The notes beneath the pieces were generated by a model. The model ran no database searches. It saw nothing but the letters and a program-made list of their open reading frames with translations, and was not told where the DNA came from. The translations under genes and the position numbers were made by a program. Of a stretch of DNA of 64,000 nucleotides, positions 20,287 to 28,000 are shown in pieces. The stretch's first letter is position 1, and each line of letters opens with the position of its first letter. Source of the stretch: Burkholderia sp. Bp9143 (GTDB lineage Bacteria > Pseudomonadota > Gammaproteobacteria > Burkholderiales > Burkholderiaceae); the NCBI RefSeq assembly GCF_003853645.1, contig NZ_QTPO01000013.1, forward strand, positions 111,390-175,389, written 5' to 3'.

Positions 20287-20592
20287 TCAGACCTTGGCTT
20301 TCGCGGAACGCTTCTTCGCGGGGGGTTTTTTCACGGCCGCCTTTTTCGCAGCTGTCTTGATGCGTTGCTCACCGGGCCGGATGATGATGCCGCCCGTCGT
20401 GTCGCCGTCGGCGCGCCGGATCGATCCGCCTTTCGTGTCGCCGCCATCCAGCGTGATTTCATAGCGCCGCTTGTAGAGCTGTTCAAGCGCGTCGAGATCG
20501 ATGGAAATGGTCAGTGCCTTCTTGCCGCGCTTGGCGGCGGGACTGGTGGATTTAACGGCGGAAACTTTGTTGGATTTCTTTGTAGTTGCCAC
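20287..20592 (-). CDS. 101-aa basic protein with tandem DG(G)DTxGGxIxR repeat; candidate modified-peptide precursor
   Basis: GTG start at 20592 preceded by AAAGGAGCAGAC, a strong ribosome binding site. Residues 1-26 are Lys/Ser/Ala-rich. Residues 27-48 form an amphipathic segment (LTISIDLDALEQLYKRRYEI). Two similar units follow, DGGDTKGGSIRR (49-60) and DGDTTGGIIIRP (62-73). The C-terminus (79-101) is an Ala/Lys/Pro tail like histone H1 or AlgP proteins. It is the first gene of a leftward operon with the AsnB-like and dehydrogenase genes. It could be the substrate (RiPP-like precursor) of the cluster or a nucleic-acid-binding protein. No family is recognised. Confidence 0.6.
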   Translation of the reverse strand: MATTKKSNKVSAVKSTSPAAKRGKKALTISIDLDALEQLYKRRYEITLDGGDTKGGSIRRADGDTTGGIIIRPGEQRIKTAAKKAAVKKPPAKKRSAKAKV

Positions 20593-20688
20593 GTCTGCTC
20601 CTTTCCATGACGATGTGGAGGGAACCCCCGTCAACACACGACGCGCCGCAATGTCACGGTAATCGTTGCATGGTGACTGCGTGCACCG

Positions 20689-20694
20689 ATTATA
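20689..20694 (-). promoter_or_regulatory. -10 element for the small-protein/AsnB operon
   Basis: A perfect TATAAT read on the minus strand about 97 bases upstream of the GTG start at 20592, in an unusually AT-rich stretch (20690-20735) between divergent genes. No consensus -35 is found at 16-18 bases, so an activator may be needed. Confidence 0.4.
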
Positions 20695-20737
20695 GGAGAT
20701 ATAACTTGAAATTCAGTTATTTCGCGTAACTCAAGCA

Positions 20738-21712
20738 ATGCTGACCGCCTGCCTGATCGTCCATAACGAAGCAAGCGTATTGGCGAGATGCCTGACGTCC
20801 CTGATGCCGTGGGTCGATGCATGCTGCGTCGTCGATAGCGGTTCCACCGACGAGACAGTCGATCTCGCGCGGCAATTCGGCGCGCGCGTGCAGGTGATGC
20901 CGGCTCTCGCGGACGCGCACGGCAGATTGATCGACTTTGCCGCAGCGCGCAACGCGGCGCTAGCGATGGTACGCGACGGCTGGGTCCTGTCGATCGATGC
21001 GGACGAGGTGCTGTCGATACACGATCGCGCCGAGTGGCGGCGCTTGATCCGCAGGCGCGATTTGCAGGCGATCGAGCTGGTGATCCTGTCGGGCGGCACG
21101 CGCTGGTATTTGCCGAGAGTGTTCCGGAAGCAGCCGTGGTCGACGTGGCACGGGATAGTGCACGAATGGATCGCGCTGCGGGAACCAACGTGCCGGACGG
21201 ACTGCGCCACGCTCACGAACCAGCCAGACAAGACGGGTAAGGAATCGGCGGTCGAGCGCGATCTGCGTCTTTGCGCGTTGGCATTGCGCGACGATCCCGA
21301 CGATTTGCGGGCAGTGTTCTATCATGCGCGCGCCCTGAGGCTCGCAAGGCGCCATGCCGAGGCCATTCCCCTCTATCTGCGCTATTGGCGGCAGGCGGAG
21401 TTCCAGGGGGGGCGCTACACAGCCGTGCTGGGTGCCGCCACCTGTTCGCTGTTAATGCGCGACCTCGAGGCGTCCCGCCGCTATGCGATGGCCGCATATC
21501 GCCTCGATCCCGCGCTTGCCGACGCGTGCTGCGTGCTGGGTGATGTCGCGCTCGGCATGGGGCGCGCCGACCTCGCCATCCGCTGGTTCGAAAGAGCGCT
21601 GAACAAGCGGCTACCCGGGATCGCGCAGGCGCTGTTCGTCGACGAGAGCTGTTACGGGCCCTATCCGCGCGAGCGTCTGCGCTGGATCCGCGAGCGGATG
21701 CAGGCGCGGTAG
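20738..21712 (+). CDS. family-2 glycosyltransferase with C-terminal TPR repeats (SunS-like architecture)
   Basis: 324 residues. The GT-A domain fills the first 150: CLIVHNEASVLARCLTSL, VVDSGSTDET, the metal motif SIDADEVLS, and the acceptor-side stretch WYLPRVFRK then WHGIVHEW. The remainder is TPR-like (DDLRAVFYHARALRLARRHA; ALADACCVLGDVALGMGRA). This order is shared with SunS/ThuS peptide glycosyltransferases of glycocin clusters and with many other bacterial transferases. It is divergent from the small basic protein gene, which makes that protein a possible acceptor (inference). The start is an ATG at the end of an AT-rich leader with a weak Shine-Dalgarno sequence. Confidence 0.8.
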   Translation: MLTACLIVHNEASVLARCLTSLMPWVDACCVVDSGSTDETVDLARQFGARVQVMPALADAHGRLIDFAAARNAALAMVRDGWVLSIDADEVLSIHDRAEWRRLIRRRDLQAIELVILSGGTRWYLPRVFRKQPWSTWHGIVHEWIALREPTCRTDCATLTNQPDKTGKESAVERDLRLCALALRDDPDDLRAVFYHARALRLARRHAEAIPLYLRYWRQAEFQGGRYTAVLGAATCSLLMRDLEASRRYAMAAYRLDPALADACCVLGDVALGMGRADLAIRWFERALNKRLPGIAQALFVDESCYGPYPRERLRWIRERMQAR

Positions 21713-22092
21713 CGTGCGTTCACGCCAGCACGATATCGAGTCGCCCGGTAAATTCAATCCACTCATCGAAGGTCGTTTGACGCCAACACTCGGCCCGGAG
21801 AGATGGCCTCGCAAACTCGGACAGTCGGATCAGTGGAACGGTCGGGGCCTGAGCCAGCGATAATGCGGCGGAACGAAAAATCATGACAGACAGGTAAATC
21901 TTTCATGTCGCGATTTCTCCCCCGGATTGCGCGTGCCAGCTCCTTGCTAGAAGCGGTATTCCTCGACTATAAATGGACAACATTCCTCGGACACTTTCCG
22001 TTGCACATTTACATTTGAAAGGACATAACTAAGGCGCACGTATCGTTGAAGTCGATGGCCTTGGAGCCACAAGAACGTAGACGACTGAAAAG
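21713..22092. other. Tc toxin upstream region
   Basis: About 380 bases with no gene seen. The right half is relatively AT-rich. ATTCCTCG occurs twice in direct orientation (21958-21965 and 21982-21989), 24 bases apart, with TATAAA between the copies. Two half-sites on one helix face would fit an activator for the toxin gene. Confidence 0.4.
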
Positions 22093-25000
22093 GTGGGGAC
22101 CTTGGCCAATCTTCAGCGAGGACGTGAAGACGACGAGCATGCGGCGGCCCCCCCAACCGGTGTCAGCACGCCTGCACTGACGCTTCCCAAAGGCGGCGGT
22201 GCCATTCGCGGTATTGGCGAGAAATTCGCCGCCAATCCGGTGACCGGCACGGGATCGATGTCGGTGCCGATCGCCACCAGCCCAGGCCGTTCCGGTTTCG
22301 GGCCTCAACTCTCACTCTCTTACGACTCCGGCGCCGGGAATGGCCCGTTCGGCTTCGGCTGGAGCCTTTCCCTGCCGTCGGTCACGCGCAAGACCGACAA
22401 GGGATTACCGCAGTATTGCGACGCTGTCGATTCGGACGTTTTCATCGTTTCTGGCGCGGAAGACCTGGTGCCTGTCCTTGTGCAGGATGCCAGCGGCAAA
22501 TGGGTGCGAGAAGCGCTTCCACCCAGAACGGTAAATGGCCGGATCTTCCGCATCCGTCGCTACCGACCGCGCATCGAGGGCCTGTTTGCGCACATCGAGC
22601 GATGGACGAACACGACCGACGCGACCGATGTGTTCTGGCGCTCCATCACTCATGACAACATCACCGCTTGGTACGGGAAGACGGCCGATAGCCGTATTGC
22701 GGATCCTGCGGACCCACGCCGCATCTTCAGTTGGCTGATCTGCCAAAGTCACGATGACAAGGGCAACGTCGTCGTCTACGGCTACAAGGCGGAGGACTCG
22801 GCAAAAGTTTTCGAGGATTCGGCCGGGACCAACCTGCCCAAGGCCCACGAACGTAACCGCACGCATCAGTCCCGTTCAGCGCAGCGTTATCTGAAGCGCA
22901 TTCGTTACGGCAATCGCTCGCCCTACTTTCCGGAATTGAAGGCCGACGCGGCCTGGCCGGAACCTCCGGATGCCGGCGTGCCTGACGGCAGCGATGCGTG
23001 GCACTTCGAGGTTGTCTTCGACTACGGCGAACACGACGCCAATGCGCCGGCCCCTCACGATGCAGAGCATTGGCCCTCACGACCGGATCCGTTCTCGTCC
23101 TGCCGCGCAGGGTTTGAGGTTCGTACCTATCGGCTCTGCCAGCGCGTCCTGATGTTCCACCATTTTCCAGGCGAAGTCGGCGTCGAGCGGAATTGCCTCG
23201 TGCGCTCGACCGACTTCACTTACTCGGACGAAGTCAACCCCACCGATGCCCTCAATCCCGTCTACACGTTTCTGGAAGCCGTCGCGCAGACCGGCTACCG
23301 CCGCGACAATGGCAGCTACGACAGTCGCAGCCTGCCGCCGGTACAGTTCGAATACAGCAAGCCCACCGTGCAGGAGACCGTCGAGGAAGTCGATCCGTCG
23401 AGTCTCGAAAATCTCCCCATTGGCGTAAGCGGCAACGCTTACCGATGGACTGATCTGCACGGCGAAGGTATTCCCGGCATCCTCACCGAGCAGGCCGATG
23501 CCTGGTTTTACAAGCGCAACCTGAGCCCGCTGACCAGCACGGCAGCGTTCGCGCCGCTCGAAAACGTCGTGCTCAAGCCCAATGTGGCCCTGAGCAGCGG
23601 GGCGGACTTCATGGACCTCGCGGGCGACGGTCAGCCCGACGTCGTTATCACGGACGGTCCCGTCCCCGGCTTGTACGAGCATGACGACGCAGAGGGCTGG
23701 CAGCCCTTCCGCCCGTTCACCTCGCGCCTGAACCTCGACCTGCGCGACCCGAACCTCAAGTTCGTCGATCTGGACGGCGATGGCCGCGCCGACGTGCTCA
23801 TCACCGAGGACGACGCCTTCGTCTGGCATGCGTCACTCGCCGACGACGGCTTCGGCCCCGCCCGCCGCGTCGCACAGGAACTGGACGAGGAAAGAGGCCC
23901 GCGCATCGTCTTCTCCGACGGCACCCAGTCCATCTACCTGGCCGACCTCTCCGGCGACGGCCTTACCGACATCTGCCGCATTCGCAACGGCGAAGCCTGC
24001 TACTGGCCCAACCTGGGCTATGGCCGTTTCGGCGCCAAGGTCACGATGGACAACGCGCCCTGGTTCGACAACCCGGACCAGTTCGACCACGCGCGTATCC
24101 ACCTGGCCGACATCGACGGCAGCGGTACCACCGACATCATCTATCTCCACCGCGACGGCGTGCGCCTGTACTTCAACCAGTCCGGCAACGGCTGGAGCCA
24201 GCCGCACACGCTGAAGGTGTTTCCACGCATCGATGACCTCGCAAGCATCGTCCCGACCGACCTGCTCGGCAACGGCACCGCCAGCCTGGTCTGGTCCTCC
24301 CCGTTGCCGGGCGATGCGCGACGGCCGATGCGCTATGTCAACCTGATGGGTGGCCTCAAGGCCCATTTGCTGGTCAGGACCGTCAACAACCTTGGCACGG
24401 AAACGCGCGTCGCTTACGCCCCCTCGACCAAGTTCTACCTGCAGGACAAGCGCGACGGCAAACCGTGGATCACCCGGCTGCCCTTCCCGGTGCACGTGGT
24501 CGAGCGCGTGGAAACCTACGACCACATCAGCCGTAACCACTTCGCCACTCGCTACGCCTACCACCATGGCTATTTCGACGGCGAGGAGCGCGAGTTCCGC
24601 GGCTTCGGCATGGTGGAGCAATGGGACACGGAACAGTTCGCGGCCGTCGCCGACGGCAGCGTCCTGGCGGATAATGTCGCCGCTGCATCGCATGTGCCGC
24701 CCGTGCACACCAAGACCTGGTTCCATACTGGCGTCTACCTCGGTCGGGAACGCCGCTCGCGCCACTTCGAAAGCGAATATTTCCGTGAGCCCGGACTGAC
24801 CGTCGAAGCCGCGCGGCCGCTCTTGCTCGATGACTCCACTGTCCCAGTGGACCTGACGCCGGACGAAGAGCGCGAGGCTTGCCGTGCCCTCAAAGGCTCC
24901 ATGCTGCGCCAGGAGGTCTATGCCGACGACGCGGATCACCCAGGCGCGACGCCGCAACAGATCCGGCGCGCCCGCACGCCCTATACCGTCACCGAGCAGA

Positions 25001-28000
25001 ACTTCACCATCCGCGCCCTGCAGAAACGCGGCTTGAACCTCCACGCGGTCTTTTTCAGCCATGTGAACGAGGCGCTGAGTTATCACTACGAGCGCAATCC
25101 AGCAGATCCGCGCATCCAGCACGCGCTGACCCTGGAAGTCGATGACTTCGGCAACGTACTCAAGCAGGCCGCAATCGGCTACGGGCGCCGGATCTCGCCG
25201 CCGTGGACGCAATGGGATCGCGACCGCCAGACAACGGCGCTGCTCACCTACACGGAGAACCGCGTCACCAACGCCATCGGATCGTCCGATGCCCATCGCA
25301 ATCCGCTGACCTGCGAGGCGATTACTTTCGAGCTGACGGGCTACACGGCCACCGGCGCGGCCGGTCGCTACCGGGCCTCCGATTTCGTCGAGCCCGATCC
25401 CGCCGCTCCCGGCCGCCTGCGTCACAAGTTCACCGCCCCGGAAGTCGGTTACGAGGCCACTGCCGCCGGGCGCCAGCGCCGTCGCCCCATCGAAGCGCGA
25501 CGCACGCTTTATCGGCGCGACGACCTCGGCGGCCTCCTGCCGCTTGGTGAGCTGCAACCGCGCGCTTTGCCCGGCGAAAGCTACAAGCTTGCCGTCACTG
25601 ACGGCTTGCTCGACCAGGTCTTCCAGCGCCCACGCCAGGGGCAGGCCGACGAGCCTCTGCTTCCAGATCCCGAGGCGGTGCTGGGTGGCCAGGCCGGCAA
25701 CCGGGGCGGCTACCTGCGAAGCCGGATTCTCAAGGCGGATGGCCGCTTCCCGTCGAGCGATGCGGATGATCACTGGTGGGTGCCGTCGGGGCAAGCCTTC
25801 TACAGCGCGAATCCCGCCGACAGCGCCTCTACCGAACTGGCGCAGGCCCGGGACCACTTCTTCTTGTCGCGCCGCTACCGCGACCCGTTCGGCCAGCACG
25901 CCTTCGTCGACTTCGACGCCCACGACCTGCTGATGACGGAGACCCGCGATGCCCTTGGCAACCGCGTGACCGTCCACGCCAACGACTATCGCGTCCTGCA
26001 GCCGTGTCTGGTCAGCGACCCGAACGGGAACCGGACCGACGTCGCGTTCGATACGCTGGGCATGGTGGTGGGCACCGCGGTCATGGGCAAACCGGCGCCC
26101 GCGCCGGTGGAAGGCGACACGCTCGCCGGCTTCGTTGCAAACCTCACGCAAGCTCAGCTCGACGGCTTCTTCGATGCGGACGATCCGCATGCCGCCGCCG
26201 TGGGGCTGCTGAAAGATGCGACCACGCGCATCGTCTACGACCTGGACCGCTTTCGCCGTACTCGCCAGGCCAACCCCAACAATCCGGATAAGTGGCAGCC
26301 GGCCTGCGCCGCCACGCTCGCCCGCGAAACGCATGTCAGCGCACCGCTGCCGCCGCAGGGCCTGAAGATCCAGCTCAGCTTTTCGTACTCCGACGGTTTC
26401 GGTCGCGAGATCCAGAAGAAGATCCAGGCCGAACCCGGTCCGGTGCCCCGGCGTGACGCTACCGGCAGGATCGTCATCGGCGCGGATGGTCAGCCCGTGA
26501 CGACACCGAATGACGTGAGCCCGCGCTGGGCCGGCAGTGGCTGGACGGTTTTCAACAACAAGGGCAAGCCGGTTCGCCAGTTCGAGCCCTTCTTCACCGA
26601 CACCCACCGCTTCGAGTTCGCGGTCAGCATCGGCGTCAGCCCGGTGCTGTTCTACGACCCGGCCGAGCGCGTCGTCGCCACGCTGCACCCGAACCACACC
26701 TATGAGAAGGTGGTGTTCGACCCGTGGCAGCAGACCACCTACGACGTCAACGACACGTGCGCGCCGCGCAACGTGCAGACCGGCGACCCGCGCACCGACG
26801 CTGACATTGGTGGCTACGTCGCCGAATACTTCAGGACCCAACCGGCCACCTGGCAGACCTGGCGCGCGCAGCGAATTGGCGGTGCCATGGGCGTGGACGA
26901 ACGCAACGCCGCCTTGCGCGCCGAAGCGCATGCCGACACACCTGCCACCGCCCATTTCGATGTCCTGGGTCGCCCCTTCCTGACCGTGGCGCGCAACCGC
27001 GTCGTTTGCCCCGGCCACGACCTCGATGGCAGCGAAGAAAGTTTCGCCACCCGCATCGAGCTCGACATCGAAGGCAACCGGCGCGCCGTGCGCGATGCCA
27101 TCCAGCAGGCCGGCGACGCGCTCGGCCGCATCGTCATGCGCTACGCCTACGACATGCTGGGCAACCGCATCCACCAGCTCAGCATGGAGGCCGGTGCACG
27201 CTGGATGCTCAACGACGTGGCCGGCAAACCCATCCGCGCCTGGGACAGCCGCGGCCATGGCTTCACCACCCGCTACGACGCGCTGCGCCGCCCGACAGAG
27301 CAAACCGTGCGCGGCACGACCAGCGAGTCCGACCCGCGCACGCTCAACCTCGACATCCTGGTCGAGAAGATCGAGTACGGCGAGACACTGCCGAACGCCG
27401 AAGTGCTCAACCTGCGCACCCGCATCTATCGGCACTCCGATTCCTCGGGAGTGGCAATCAACGCGCGGCTCGATGTCAATGGCAACCCGATCAAGGCTTT
27501 CGACTTCAAGGGCAACCTGCTGCGCAGCACGCGGCAATTGGTCAGCGATTACATCGCCATCCCCGACTGGCGGCTGAATCCCAAGCTGGACGACGAATGC
27601 TTCGAGGGCAGCACCCGCTACGACGCACTCGACCGCCCGGTCCAGTCCGTCCCGCCGCACAGCAGCCTGGGACGCGGCCAGTTCAACGTCATCCAGCCGG
27701 TGTTCAACGAGGCCAATCTGCTGGAACGGGTGGACGTGTGGCTGGAGCGCGCGGCAGAACCCGTCGAACTGCTGGACACCGCCAGCGAAGCCCCGTCGCC
27801 GGTCGGCGTCGCCAACATCGACTACGACGCCAAAGGCCAGCGCCTGCGCATCGACTACAAGAACGGCACCAGCACTTTCTATGGCTACGACCCGCTCACC
27901 TTCCGACTTGATCAACTGCTGACCAAGCGCAAGGCGGCGGACTTCCCCGGCGACGATCCGCGGCCGCCCGTTGCCGGCTGGCCGGGCAAGCAGGTGCAGA

